The notes beneath the pieces are model-generated. The model was given only the letters and a program-made list of their open reading frames with translations, was not told where the DNA came from and searched no databases. The position numbers were made by a program, and so were the translations under genes. Below are positions 34,541 to 42,460 of a stretch of DNA of 64,000 nucleotides, piece by piece. The stretch spans positions 1 through 64,000 of the forward strand of contig NZ_BBLV01000011.1 in assembly GCF_000971115.1 (NCBI RefSeq), written 5' to 3'. Each line of letters starts with the position of its first letter. The stretch's first letter is position 1. The stretch comes from Demequina gelatinilytica. Its GTDB lineage: Bacteria; Actinomycetota; Actinomycetes; Actinomycetales; Demequinaceae.

Positions 34541-35106
34541 AGATCCTCGTCCTCGTCCACCTCGCACGAGTCGCCCGGCATGATCCGGTAGCCGAGCGTG
34601 TCGCGCTCCACCTGGCTGATGATGCCGTTGTCGTAAAGCACCTCGAGGTCCTCGACCGTCGCGGGCTGCTCCGGGTCGACGGGGACGATGCTGAAGATCA
34701 CCTGGGCGGTGGTCCCGGGCTCGATCACCGCGTCCTCCGGCGCCACCAGCCGGTCCAGCACCTCCTCGGCGCCCTCCCACGAGTCGTCCGCGGGCCAGGA
34801 CATCGATCCGACCGCCTGGTCGAGCGCGACGCCCTCGAGGTCGATGCCGGCATCGATCGAGGCGACGTTGGTGCCCGAGCCGCGCACCTCGGTGAGCGTG
34901 ATCGCGCTGTCGCCCTCGTTGGTGAGCATGCTCCCGAAGTACACGGTGGCTCCGGGCGCGGGCGCGAGGGCGCAGATCATCGGCGACCCCTGGTACTCGC
35001 CGCCTCGGCCGCCCACGAGCGGCCCGCCCTCGTACGGCGCGCATCCCGCGAGCATGCTGACCAGCGTCACCGCGGCCGCGCCGGCCGCTACGTTGCGTCC
35101 CCGCAT
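34537..35106 (-). CDS. Predicted lipoprotein
   Basis: 189 aa. ATG 35106 follows AAGGAGAGCAGGG. A signal segment with lipobox MLAGC (Cys about 22) is followed by a Gly-rich linker and an outer domain of beta strands (TVYFGSMLTNEGDSAITLTEV) with cysteines near both ends (MICALAP, GDSCEVDEDEDL). It resembles proteins with an immunoglobulin-like extracellular domain, but no family is certain. The minus-strand -10 TAGCGT is at 35138-35143. Confidence 0.65.
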   Translation of the reverse strand: MRGRNVAAGAAAVTLVSMLAGCAPYEGGPLVGGRGGEYQGSPMICALAPAPGATVYFGSMLTNEGDSAITLTEVRGSGTNVASIDAGIDLEGVALDQAVGSMSWPADDSWEGAEEVLDRLVAPEDAVIEPGTTAQVIFSIVPVDPEQPATVEDLEVLYDNGIISQVERDTLGYRIMPGDSCEVDEDEDL

Positions 35107-35167
35107 CGTCCCTGCTCTCCTTCGAGGTCCTGAGCCGACGCTAGCGCGCGGGCGCGCGGCCACGCGC

Positions 35168-35185
35168 GCCCCCTCTTGTGGGGGC
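35168..35185 (-). terminator. Terminator after the racemase-like gene
   Basis: GCCCCC/GGGGGC stem with a 6-nt loop, just past the minus-strand stop at 35189. Confidence 0.55.
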
Positions 35186-35188
35186 ACG

Positions 35189-35890
35189 TCAGTCGGAGAG
35201 CGCGAACCTCACGGCCGCGTCCGCGTGCAGCGCGAGCGCGTCGAGGTAGGGCACCTCGACATCCGCGGCGGTCATCACCATGGGGATCTCCGTGCAGCCC
35301 GCGATCACGCCCTGCGCGCCCGCGTCGAGCAGCTCCGCCGTCGCCTCGCGCATGAGCGCGCGCCCCGCATCGTCCACGATGCCGCGTGCGAGACGCTCGT
35401 AGATGAGGGCATGCACCTCGGTCAGCCGGGGCTCGGGCGGCACGAGCGCCTCGACGCCGTGCGAGGCGAGCCGCTCGCGGTAGAACGGCATGCGCATGGT
35501 GAAGCCCGTGCCCAGCAGCGCGACCCGCTCGAGGCCCGCCGCGCGGGCCGCGCCGGCGACCTCGTCGACGATGTGGATCACGGGCACGCCCGCGGCCTCC
35601 TGCACCCGGTCCGCGACCAGGTGCATGGTGTTGGCGCAGATGAGGATCGCCTCCGCGCCGCCGTCGACCAGCCAGCGTGCATCGTCGCCGAACCGGGCCG
35701 CCAGGCCGTCCCAGTCGCCCTCGGCCTGCGCGCGCTCGATCGCGCCCCACTCGTAGTGGCGGATCGCGAGGTCCGCGCTGCGCCCGGGGAGCGCGGCGGC
35801 CACACCTTCGTGGAGGAGGCGTTCGTACTCGAGGGTCGAGTGCCAGGTGATGCCTCCCAGGAGGCCGATGCGGCGAGGAGCGGTGCGCAT
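35189..35890 (-). CDS. Aspartate/glutamate racemase family protein
   Basis: 233 aa. Two catalytic cysteines: Cys85 in ILICANTMH and Cys199 in VIAGCTEIP. The N-terminal motif is IGLLGGITWHSTLEYERLL, and VALLGTGFTMRMPFYRERL begins the second lobe. Cofactor-independent racemase; relatives act on aspartate, glutamate or broad amino acids. The minus-strand box TAGCGT (35897-35902) lies 6 nt before ATG 35890. It is divergent from the MerR gene. Confidence 0.9.
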   Translation of the reverse strand: MRTAPRRIGLLGGITWHSTLEYERLLHEGVAAALPGRSADLAIRHYEWGAIERAQAEGDWDGLAARFGDDARWLVDGGAEAILICANTMHLVADRVQEAAGVPVIHIVDEVAGAARAAGLERVALLGTGFTMRMPFYRERLASHGVEALVPPEPRLTEVHALIYERLARGIVDDAGRALMREATAELLDAGAQGVIAGCTEIPMVMTAADVEVPYLDALALHADAAVRFALSD

Positions 35891-35977
35891 GACCCGACGC
35901 TACGCGGCACGGCGGGGTCCAGGGAACGGGCCCTTGGCCCCATTCCCGTGGCGCAAACGTTCCTTTACGCTGGAAGC

Positions 35978-36397
35978 ATGCAGATCGGTGAGCTTGCCGC
36001 GCGAGGCGGCGTCACGGCCAAGACCGTGCGGTACTACGAGAGCATCGGGCTCCTCGATGCGCCAGAGCGGCGCGCGAACGGCTACCGCGAGTACGGCGAG
36101 ACGGCGCTCGAGCGCCTGCGGTTCATCCGCGACGCGCAGGCGTCCGGGATGACCCTCGCCGAGACGGGCGACATCCTCCACATGAAGGACCGCGGCGAGA
36201 GCACGTGCGCGCACTCCCGCGCCGCGCTCGACCGGCACCTGAGGGACATCGACGCCCAGATCGCGAGCCTGCTCGCGGCGAAGGCCGAGCTCACGTCGCT
36301 CGCACGTCGCGCCGACGCGCTCGACCCTGCCGACTGCAACGACCCCAACCGCTGCCAGGTGCTCGCGCTTGACCTTCCAGTCCACGGCAAGGCTTAG
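35978..36397 (+). CDS. MerR-family metal-responsive regulator (CueR-like)
   Basis: 139 aa; TACGCT (35966-35971) is 6 nt before ATG 35978. MerR HTH: IGELAARGGVTAKTVRYYE (residues 3-21) and NGYREYGETALERLRFIRDA. The dimerisation helix runs over residues ~78-112. Cysteines are C77, C120 and C126, with C120-x5-C126 at the C-terminal metal loop (PADCNDPNRCQVL). Spacing is shorter than the Cys-x7-Cys of E. coli CueR. The adjacent copA and a MerR-type promoter make copper the likely signal. The last ten codons contain that promoter. Confidence 0.88.
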   Translation: MQIGELAARGGVTAKTVRYYESIGLLDAPERRANGYREYGETALERLRFIRDAQASGMTLAETGDILHMKDRGESTCAHSRAALDRHLRDIDAQIASLLAAKAELTSLARRADALDPADCNDPNRCQVLALDLPVHGKA

Positions 36398-36400
36398 CGT
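36369..36400 (+). promoter_or_regulatory. MerR-type copA promoter embedded in the 3' end of the regulator gene
   Basis: -35 TTGACC (36369-36374) and -10 TAGCGT (36395-36400) are 20 bp apart, the long spacer typical of MerR-activated promoters. The spacer contains the dyad ACCTTCC...GGCAAGG. The TAG of the -10 box is the stop codon of the regulator gene. The -10 ends 6 nt before ATG 36407 of copA. Confidence 0.75.
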
Positions 36401-36406
36401 GGCGGT

Positions 36407-38737
36407 ATGAGCACCGAGACCGCGCCCGCGGGCGCACCCGAGAGCCCCGGCGTCATCGAGCTGTCGGTGGGCGGCATGACCTGCGCGGGCTGCGCGAGCG
36501 GTATCCAGCGCGGGCTCGCGGCGCTGCCGGGCGTGGGCGGAGCCGACGTCAACATCGCGACCCGGCGCGCACGCGTGCTGCCCGATGGCACGCTCGATGC
36601 CGATGAGCTCGAGGACATGATGCGCGCCGCGATCACGGGGCTCGGCTACCAGGTGCTCACGCGGCGCGCGGGCGAGCAGGGCGCCGAGGACGCCGGGCAT
36701 CGTCCCTCCGCGACGGCCGCCGACGCCCGCGCCGACGAGGCAGAGGCGCAGGCACGCAACGACCGTCGCCGCATCGAGGGCTACCGCCGACGCTTCCTGG
36801 TCGCCGCGGGCCTGTCGATCCCCGTGGTGCTGATCTCGATGATCCCCGCGCTGCACTTCGCCGGCTGGGAGTGGGTCGCAGGCGTGCTCGCGACGCCGGT
36901 GGTGTGGTGGGCCGGCTGGCCGTTCCACGTCTCCGCGGTGAAGAGCCTGCGTCACGGCACCACCACCATGGACACGCTCGTGAGCCTGGGCACGGCGGTG
37001 GCGTGGGGCTGGTCGGTCGCGACGCTCCTCGCGGGCGACCTGGGTCACGTGTACTTCGAGACCGGCGCGGTCATCGTGACGCTGATCCTGCTGGGCAAGT
37101 GGCTCGAGGTGCGCTCGTCGGCGCATGCGGGCGACGCGATCCGCGCGCTCAGCGCACGCCAGAGCGCGACCGTGGTCCTCGAGGACGGGCGCGAGATCCC
37201 CCGCGCCGACCTGGGCGTGGGCATGCGCTTCCTCGCGCGTCCGGGCGAGACCATCGCCACCGATGGGCTGGTGGTCGACGGCGAGGCGGCCGTGGACGCG
37301 AGCCTGGTCACGGGTGAGCCAGTGCCCGTCGCGGCGCGGCCCGGCGTCGAGGTGGTCGGCGGCACGGTCGCGGTGGACGGCGCGCTCACCGTCGAGGCGA
37401 CCCGGGTGGGCGAGGAGACGATGCTCGCGCAGATCGCGCGCATGGTCGACGAGGCGCAGGCCGGCAAGGCGCGGATCCAGCGGCTCGCCGACCGCATCGC
37501 GGCCGTGTTCGTGCCCGTCGTCGTGGCGATCGCCGCGCTCACCGCCTCGGCATGGCTCATGTGGACCGGCGACGGTGCCGCCTCGGTCACCGCGGCCGTC
37601 GCGGTGCTCATCATCAGCTGCCCGTGCGCGCTCGGCCTCGCGACCCCGCTCGCGATCATGGTCGGCACGGGTCGTGGTGCACAGCTGGGGATCCTGGTGC
37701 GCGGCCCGCAGGCTCTCGAGGACGCGCGGCGTCTCGAGACAGTGGTGCTCGACAAGACCGGCACGGTGACCGAGGGACGCATGGCGGTGTCCGCCACCTT
37801 CGCGCCGGGGCTCGAGGACGATGCGGCCGCTGCGCTGCTCGATGCGGTCGCCTCGGTGGAGGCCCGCTCCGAGCACCCCGTCGCGCGTGCGATCGCCGCA
37901 TCGCGCGAGGGGCGGGTGCCGCTCAAGGGCTTCCGATCGACCCCTGGGCAGGGCGTCACCGCGACGGTCCAGAGGGCGGGGGCCGACGGCACCCATGCGG
38001 ACGTCACGGTGGGCTCTCGTCGCCTGTTCGACGAGCTGCCGGAGGAGCTCGCCGCGTGGGCGCATGAGCGCGAGGGTCGTGGCGAGACAGTGGTGTTCGT
38101 GGGCCGCGCGGCGCCCCTGGGAGGTGGGCTGCTGGGCGACGGTGCGGCCTCGACGCGCTCGGCGCTCGCGTCCGAGCTCGCCATCGCGGTGCACGACCAG
38201 GTCAAGGAGACCGCGCCTGAGGCCATCGCCGCGCTGCGGGACCTTGGCGTCGACGTGGTGCTCCTGACCGGCGACAACCGCCGCGCCGCCCAGGCCGTGG
38301 GCGCCGAGCTCGGCATCGAGCGCGTCATCGCCGAGGTCCTGCCCGGCGACAAGGAGGACGTGGTGCGCTCGCTCCAGGCCGGGGGGCGTCGCGTCGCGAT
38401 GGTCGGCGACGGCGTCAACGATGCGCCGGCGCTCGCGCGCGCGGACCTGGGCCTCGCGATCGGCACGGGAGCGGATGTGGCGCGCGAGGCGTCGGACCTC
38501 ACGATCGTCTCCGGTGACCCGCGGGCGGCGGCCGATGCGATCGCGCTGTCGCGACGCACGTACGCGACCATCCGCGGCAACCTCGTGTGGGCTTTCGCCT
38601 ACAACGTCGCGGCGATCCCGCTCGCGGCGCTCGGGGTGCTCGACCCGATGATCGCGGCCGCCGCGATGGGGGCGTCGAGCCTGTTCGTGGTGGGCAACTC
38701 GCTGCGGCTGCGGAGGTTCAGGGGCCTGCGGGGCTGA
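36407..38737 (+). CDS. copA: Copper-exporting P1B-type ATPase
   Basis: 776 aa. N-terminal HMA domain with GMTCAGCAS (Cys26, Cys29). A charged linker with Ala/Glu/Arg follows. The transmembrane metal site is Cys405-Pro-Cys407 in ISCPCALGLATPLA. Phosphorylation Asp449 is in VLDKTGTVTEGRM, with HP in SEHPVARAIA, and the hinge GDGVNDAPALARADLGLAIGTG near residue 665. These are CopA-type (Cu+) features. It has one HMA domain and about eight helices. Transcription probably starts at or beside the ATG from the MerR-type promoter. A repeat array follows the stop. Confidence 0.95.
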   Translation: MSTETAPAGAPESPGVIELSVGGMTCAGCASGIQRGLAALPGVGGADVNIATRRARVLPDGTLDADELEDMMRAAITGLGYQVLTRRAGEQGAEDAGHRPSATAADARADEAEAQARNDRRRIEGYRRRFLVAAGLSIPVVLISMIPALHFAGWEWVAGVLATPVVWWAGWPFHVSAVKSLRHGTTTMDTLVSLGTAVAWGWSVATLLAGDLGHVYFETGAVIVTLILLGKWLEVRSSAHAGDAIRALSARQSATVVLEDGREIPRADLGVGMRFLARPGETIATDGLVVDGEAAVDASLVTGEPVPVAARPGVEVVGGTVAVDGALTVEATRVGEETMLAQIARMVDEAQAGKARIQRLADRIAAVFVPVVVAIAALTASAWLMWTGDGAASVTAAVAVLIISCPCALGLATPLAIMVGTGRGAQLGILVRGPQALEDARRLETVVLDKTGTVTEGRMAVSATFAPGLEDDAAAALLDAVASVEARSEHPVARAIAASREGRVPLKGFRSTPGQGVTATVQRAGADGTHADVTVGSRRLFDELPEELAAWAHEREGRGETVVFVGRAAPLGGGLLGDGAASTRSALASELAIAVHDQVKETAPEAIAALRDLGVDVVLLTGDNRRAAQAVGAELGIERVIAEVLPGDKEDVVRSLQAGGRRVAMVGDGVNDAPALARADLGLAIGTGADVAREASDLTIVSGDPRAAADAIALSRRTYATIRGNLVWAFAYNVAAIPLAALGVLDPMIAAAAMGASSLFVVGNSLRLRRFRGLRG

Positions 38738-38757
38738 CGGCGCGATCCCGGGTGGGC

Positions 38758-39068
38758 GGCGCCTTTCATGCACGAGCGTGCCTGGCGGTGATGGCCCACG
38801 GTGCGGGGTGCTCGCGCCTTGTATGCACGAGCGGGAGCGGCCGTGACGGTCCACGGTGCGGGGTGCTCGCGCCTCCTATGCACGAGCGCACACGGGACCG
38901 GCGCCCTTTGCGCCCGGCGGGCACCAGCCGTGCCCGCACGGTCGCGCGTGAAAGGTGCGAGCACGCCACAAGGCATCAGCCGTGCCCGCACGGTCGTGCA
39001 TGAGAGGTGCGAGCATTCCGGAGGGCGCCAGCCGTACCCCCACGTTCGCGCGTGAAAGGTGCGGCGCG
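38758..39068. repeat. Six-unit intergenic repeat array (three forward, three inverted)
   Basis: It fills the 336-bp convergent gap between copA and the PrsW gene; no ORF is supported there. Forward units share ATGCACGAGCG at 38768, 38823 and 38878, exactly 55 bp apart. The right half has inverted copies with GTGCGAGC (or GTGCGGCG) at 38955, 39007 and 39059, 52 bp apart. Reverse-complemented, the right units (CTCGCACCTTTCACGCGCGA) match the left ones (CTCGCGCCTTGTATGCACGA). The whole array could fold into a very long branched hairpin. Confidence 0.85.
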
Positions 39069-39073
39069 CGGTG

Positions 39074-40219
39074 CTACTTGCCCACGATCGACCACGCGAG
39101 CGAGGACCGCGCCGAGGTGACCCGCCCCGCCGCATCGGCCGCGCGGGCGGAGATCATGCCGTCGCTGTGCGCCGCGACCAGCAGCGCCAGCTGCGCGCGC
39201 TGGAGGCGATGCAGGTCGCGCGCCGCCTGGCGGCCATGGCGCTCGCGCATGTCGGCACGCGCATGCCGACGGCGTGTGCGCGTCGACAGGCCCTCGAAGT
39301 CGGCGGGGCTCACCAGGTGGTCCGGCACGGTCACGCGCGCGGTGCGGGCGAACACCGCGCGCTCGCGCAGGTGGCTCACATGCAGCGTGGTGAGGAGCAC
39401 GGCGACGATCGGCACGCCCTTGATGAGCGCGGACGTCACCTGGGTGCCCTGGACGACGGGCGAGTTGAGGAGCGCGTGGAGCGCCATCGCGGCGCCCAGC
39501 GCGCCCAGCGCGACCGCCCATCGTTGGAGCGCCGGCGCGACCGAGACGAAGAAGAAGGCGACGCCCGCGCCCGCGATCGCGGAGAACGCCGCGTGGCTCC
39601 ACAGTCCCGCGACGATGCCGCGCAGCACGAACATCTGGGTCACCGTCTCCATCGGCTCGCCCGCGAGCGCGGCGGTGCGCGCGGTGTAGAGGAAGCCCTC
39701 GACCACCTGGAAGCCCAGGCCGATCATGCCGCCGTAGAACGCCCCGTCCGCGACGGTGCGGATGCGCGCCCCTGGCACCAGGGCGAGCGCGACCACGCCG
39801 AGCACCTTGAGCGGCTCCTCGACCAGCGGCGCGGAGATCGAGGACAGCCACAGGGAGTCGTCGCCCACGCGCGCGCCCACGAGGGTGTGCATCGCGGGAC
39901 CGGCGATGTGGGCGAGGCCCACGGCCACGATCGCGCCCCACACGAGCGCACCGGCGACGTTGACCAGGTGCCGTCGCTCGTAGAGCTCGAAGACCCAGAC
40001 CGAGCTCGCGAACACCAGCCCGTACCCGGTCCACAGCACCGCGGCGTATGCGCCCGACGCCGGGCTCGCGAGCAGCGACTCGAGCACCAGGGGGGCGACC
40101 TGGGTGAGCGCCCCGAGAGTCAGCACCACCACGGTCCAGAACACCCACGAGCGCGCGTCGACGAAGGTCGCGGTGCGCGGCCGCGGCTGGCGTGCGTACG
40201 GCCGGATCTCCGCGGTCAT
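39074..40219 (-). CDS. PrsW-family intramembrane metalloprotease
   Basis: 381 aa with about eight membrane helices over residues ~25-270. PrsW motifs: SAPLVEEPLKVLG (Glu134, Glu135, Lys138), GLGFQVVEGFLY (Glu174) and the helix with His209 in LWSHAAFSAIAG, plus a later HALLNSP. A basic cytoplasmic C-terminus of about 100 residues (HARADMRERHGRQAARDLHR) is longer than in minimal PrsW. In Bacillus PrsW cleaves an anti-sigma factor; no anti-sigma gene is adjacent here. ATG overlaps the upstream stop (ATGA). Confidence 0.88.
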   Translation of the reverse strand: MTAEIRPYARQPRPRTATFVDARSWVFWTVVVLTLGALTQVAPLVLESLLASPASGAYAAVLWTGYGLVFASSVWVFELYERRHLVNVAGALVWGAIVAVGLAHIAGPAMHTLVGARVGDDSLWLSSISAPLVEEPLKVLGVVALALVPGARIRTVADGAFYGGMIGLGFQVVEGFLYTARTAALAGEPMETVTQMFVLRGIVAGLWSHAAFSAIAGAGVAFFFVSVAPALQRWAVALGALGAAMALHALLNSPVVQGTQVTSALIKGVPIVAVLLTTLHVSHLRERAVFARTARVTVPDHLVSPADFEGLSTRTRRRHARADMRERHGRQAARDLHRLQRAQLALLVAAHSDGMISARAADAAGRVTSARSSLAWSIVGK

Positions 40220-40818
40220 CGTTGCCCCTGCGTAGGCAGCACGAGCGACCGCACGATCGCCTGCGCCGAGTCCGAGGCCGCCTCCCAGCCCGTCTGAGGC
40301 ATCGACAGCAGCGCGACCACCATCTGGGAGCCATCCGAGACCACCCAGGCCTGGCCCGCACGCAGCGGGTCCTGGAGCACGGACGTCACGGCATCGTCAC
40401 CGGCGTCCGTGGAGAACGCGCGCGGGGATCCGGTGACCGCGAGGTCGCCCTGGCCCTGCTCGAGCCAGGTGTCGGTCACCATGGTGATCGCCTGGGCCGG
40501 GTGGAGGTCGGAGTCCACCGGTGCGCCGATGACGAGCGTCGCGCCGCCCTGGGTGAGCGTGACGGCGCCGGGGGTGTCGGTCCCGATGGACCAGTCCTCG
40601 GTCACCCTGATCGAGGCCCCGTCGCCGATGTCGACGATGCGGGGCGGGGCCGGCGCCGAGACCGAGCCCGCGACGGCCGGCAGCACGCCTACGTACAGCA
40701 GGACGATCGCGGCGACGATCGCGGCGCCCGCCGCGGAGCCGCGACCGAGAAGGCGCAGCGACAGGGGCTCGGGAGTGTCGTGGGCCGCGCGAGCGGCGGG
40801 GGTCGCGCCGCTGCTCAT
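40216..40818 (-). CDS. Single-pass membrane protein coupled to PrsW
   Basis: 200 aa. Cytoplasmic N-terminus of ~28 residues, one helix (GSAAGAAIVAAIVLLYVGVL, residues ~27-46), then an outer domain of about 150 residues with beta-rich sequence (VDIGDGASIRVTEDWSIG, ATLVIGAPVDSDL). The minus-strand TAGCGT (40826-40831) lies 7 nt before ATG 40818. Four-base overlap with the PrsW gene suggests a partner or substrate of the protease; this is inference. Confidence 0.7.
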   Translation of the reverse strand: MSSGATPAARAAHDTPEPLSLRLLGRGSAAGAAIVAAIVLLYVGVLPAVAGSVSAPAPPRIVDIGDGASIRVTEDWSIGTDTPGAVTLTQGGATLVIGAPVDSDLHPAQAITMVTDTWLEQGQGDLAVTGSPRAFSTDAGDDAVTSVLQDPLRAGQAWVVSDGSQMVVALLSMPQTGWEAASDSAQAIVRSLVLPTQGQR

Positions 40819-40863
40819 GGCTGCGACGCTAACACGCGGAGACCTCGCTCCCGAGCCGGGGGA

Positions 40864-42081
40864 CTAGATCGCGTCGAGGGCGCGCGCGAGGTCCGCGCGG
40901 AGGTCCTCGACGTCCTCGAGCCCGATGCTCAGGCGGACCGTCGCATCCGACATCCCGACGCGCGCGCGCCGCTCGGGGCCGATCTTGCGGTGGGTGGTGG
41001 TCGCCGGGTGCGTCGCGATGGACTTCGCGTCGCCCAGGTTGTTCGAGATGGCGACCACCTGGAGAGCATCGAGGAAGCGGAACGCGGACGCCTTCGCCTC
41101 GGGTCCGTGCGGGTCGGTGCCCTCGGGCAGCGCGATGTCGATGGTGACGAGCGTCCCCCCGAGCGTCATCTGCGCCTTCGCGCGCTCGTGCTGGGGGTGC
41201 GACGGCAGCAGCGGGTAGCGCGCGACCGCGACCTTGGGATGCGCGTCGAGCCAGGTGGCGAGCTCGAGGGCGGAGGCGGCCTGCGCCTTCACCCGCACGG
41301 CCAGCGTCTCGAGCGACTTGCCCAGGATCCACGCCGTGAAGGGCGACATGGTCGCGCCCATGGTGCGCACCATCTGGCGCACCTTGTCGACGTACTCCTT
41401 GCTGCCCAGCACCGCGCCGCCGAGCACGCGGCCCTGGCCGTCGATGTGCTTGGTCGCGGAGTACACCACCGCATCGGCGCCCAGCTCGAGCGGCTTCTGT
41501 CCCAGCGGCGTGGCGAACACGTTGTCGACGATGAACAGCGCGCCCGCCTGCTGCGCGCAAGCCGCGACGAAGGGCAGGTCCACCACGTCCTGCATCGGGT
41601 TGGTGGGGGACTCGCAGAACACCGCGGTCGCGGGCGTCGCGAGCGCGCGCTCCCAATCCTCGTTGACGTGCCCATCGACGTAGTCGACGGTGATGCCCCA
41701 GTTCGCGAAGTACTCGTCGAAGGTCGCGATCGACGTCCCGAACAGCGCGCGCGAGGCGACCAGGCGGTCGCCCTGGCGCAGCACCGCCGCGAGCGACACG
41801 AAGACCGCGGCCATGCCGGTCGCGGTCGCGAAGCAGTCCTCGGCGCCCTCGATGGCGGCGAGGCGCTCCTCGAACATCGTGACCGTCGGGTTGGCGTAGC
41901 GCGAGTACTGGTAGCGCTCGATCTCGCCCGCGAACGCCGCCTCAGCCTCGCGCGCCGTCGGGTAGACGTAGCCCTGCGTCATGTAGATGGGCTCGGACAT
42001 CTCCTCGAACTGCGAGCGGTGCAGGCCGGCGTGGACGGCGAGCGTGTCGAGGCGGAGCTGCGGGGCGTCTTCCGAGGTCAT
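40864..42081 (-). CDS. metZ: O-succinylhomoserine sulfhydrylase
   Basis: 405 aa PLP enzyme of the Cys/Met metabolism family. PLP Lys211 in SATKHIDGQGRVLGG, RYANPTVTMFEERLAAIEG near residue 61, and VDNVFATPLGQKPLELGAD. The sequence SRYANPTVTMFEERLA and TKHIDGQGRVLGG fit MetZ better than MetB or MetY. It makes homocysteine from O-succinylhomoserine and sulfide. The minus-strand TAGCCT (42088-42093) lies 6 nt before ATG 42081, so no room exists for a leader riboswitch. Confidence 0.88.
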   Translation of the reverse strand: MTSEDAPQLRLDTLAVHAGLHRSQFEEMSEPIYMTQGYVYPTAREAEAAFAGEIERYQYSRYANPTVTMFEERLAAIEGAEDCFATATGMAAVFVSLAAVLRQGDRLVASRALFGTSIATFDEYFANWGITVDYVDGHVNEDWERALATPATAVFCESPTNPMQDVVDLPFVAACAQQAGALFIVDNVFATPLGQKPLELGADAVVYSATKHIDGQGRVLGGAVLGSKEYVDKVRQMVRTMGATMSPFTAWILGKSLETLAVRVKAQAASALELATWLDAHPKVAVARYPLLPSHPQHERAKAQMTLGGTLVTIDIALPEGTDPHGPEAKASAFRFLDALQVVAISNNLGDAKSIATHPATTTHRKIGPERRARVGMSDATVRLSIGLEDVEDLRADLARALDAI

Positions 42082-42116
42082 GCGCTCAGGCTACCGGCGC
42101 GTCCAGGGCCACCCCT

Positions 42117-42175
42117 CTCGAAAGTGGTTGCTCTTTGTCGGGTTTGCGCGATCGTCGCTCCCCAGTGGTGCCCGA
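42117..42175 (+). repeat. Intergenic repeat unit (family 1, copy 5), left arm of a flanking pair
   Basis: AAGTGGT at 42122 and CAGTGGT at 42163 are 41 bp apart, preceded by GGCCACCCCTCTCG. It pairs as an inverted copy with the unit at 42390. Confidence 0.75.
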
Positions 42176-42229
42176 GCGTCGTCAGCGCTCCGTCCTACCA
42201 CCGCCGATTCTCGCCAGACCAGGCACGAT

Positions 42230-42246
42230 GCCCCCACGACGGGGGC
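42230..42246. terminator. Small GC hairpin inside the flanked segment
   Basis: GCCCCC/GGGGGC stem with a 5-nt loop, 25 nt upstream of the small ORF promoter. Confidence 0.4.
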
Positions 42247-42283
42247 CTTCCGCGCGAGACGCCCCCGGGCTACGGTCCGAGGC

Positions 42284-42355
42284 ATGAACACACGTCTCGC
42301 CGCGGTCTACCGCTCCACGGACGGCCCCGTGATGGTCGACGCGGCGGCGGGCTGA
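42284..42355 (+). CDS. Possible leaderless 23-codon ORF between inverted repeats
   Basis: ATG 42284 to TGA 42353-42355 encodes a 23-aa peptide starting MNTRLAAVYRSTDGP. TACGGT at 42271-42276 ends 7 nt before the ATG, the same geometry as two dozen leaderless genes in the window. It lies inside the 379-bp gap (42082-42460) and is flanked by inverted repeat units. It has no recognisable domain. It could be a peptide gene, a gene remnant or chance; translation is unproven. Confidence 0.3.
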   Translation: MNTRLAAVYRSTDGPVMVDAAAG

Positions 42356-42389
42356 AGCAGCCTCGCCACCGCATCGTCCACCGACACTG

Positions 42390-42456
42390 AGGCACCACTG
42401 CGGCGGCGGGATCCCCCGAACCCGACCACCAGGTACCACTTTCGGGAGGGGTGGCC
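42390..42456 (-). repeat. Intergenic repeat unit (family 1, copy 6), right arm of a flanking pair
   Basis: ACCACTG at 42394 and ACCACTT at 42435 are 41 bp apart, followed by TCGGGAGGGGTGGCC. That end is the reverse complement of the left arm's GGCCACCCCTCTCGA except for one base. Confidence 0.75.
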
Positions 42457-42460
42457 CGGG

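Noticed and set aside
38758..39068. Repeat array as a possible CRISPR
   Set aside because: Units are degenerate, half of them are inverted, spacer-like parts also repeat, and no cas genes are present.
42082..42460. Possible SAM riboswitch upstream of metZ
   Set aside because: The metZ -10 box lies 6 nt before the ATG, so the mRNA has no leader. No SAM-aptamer-like arrangement was seen.
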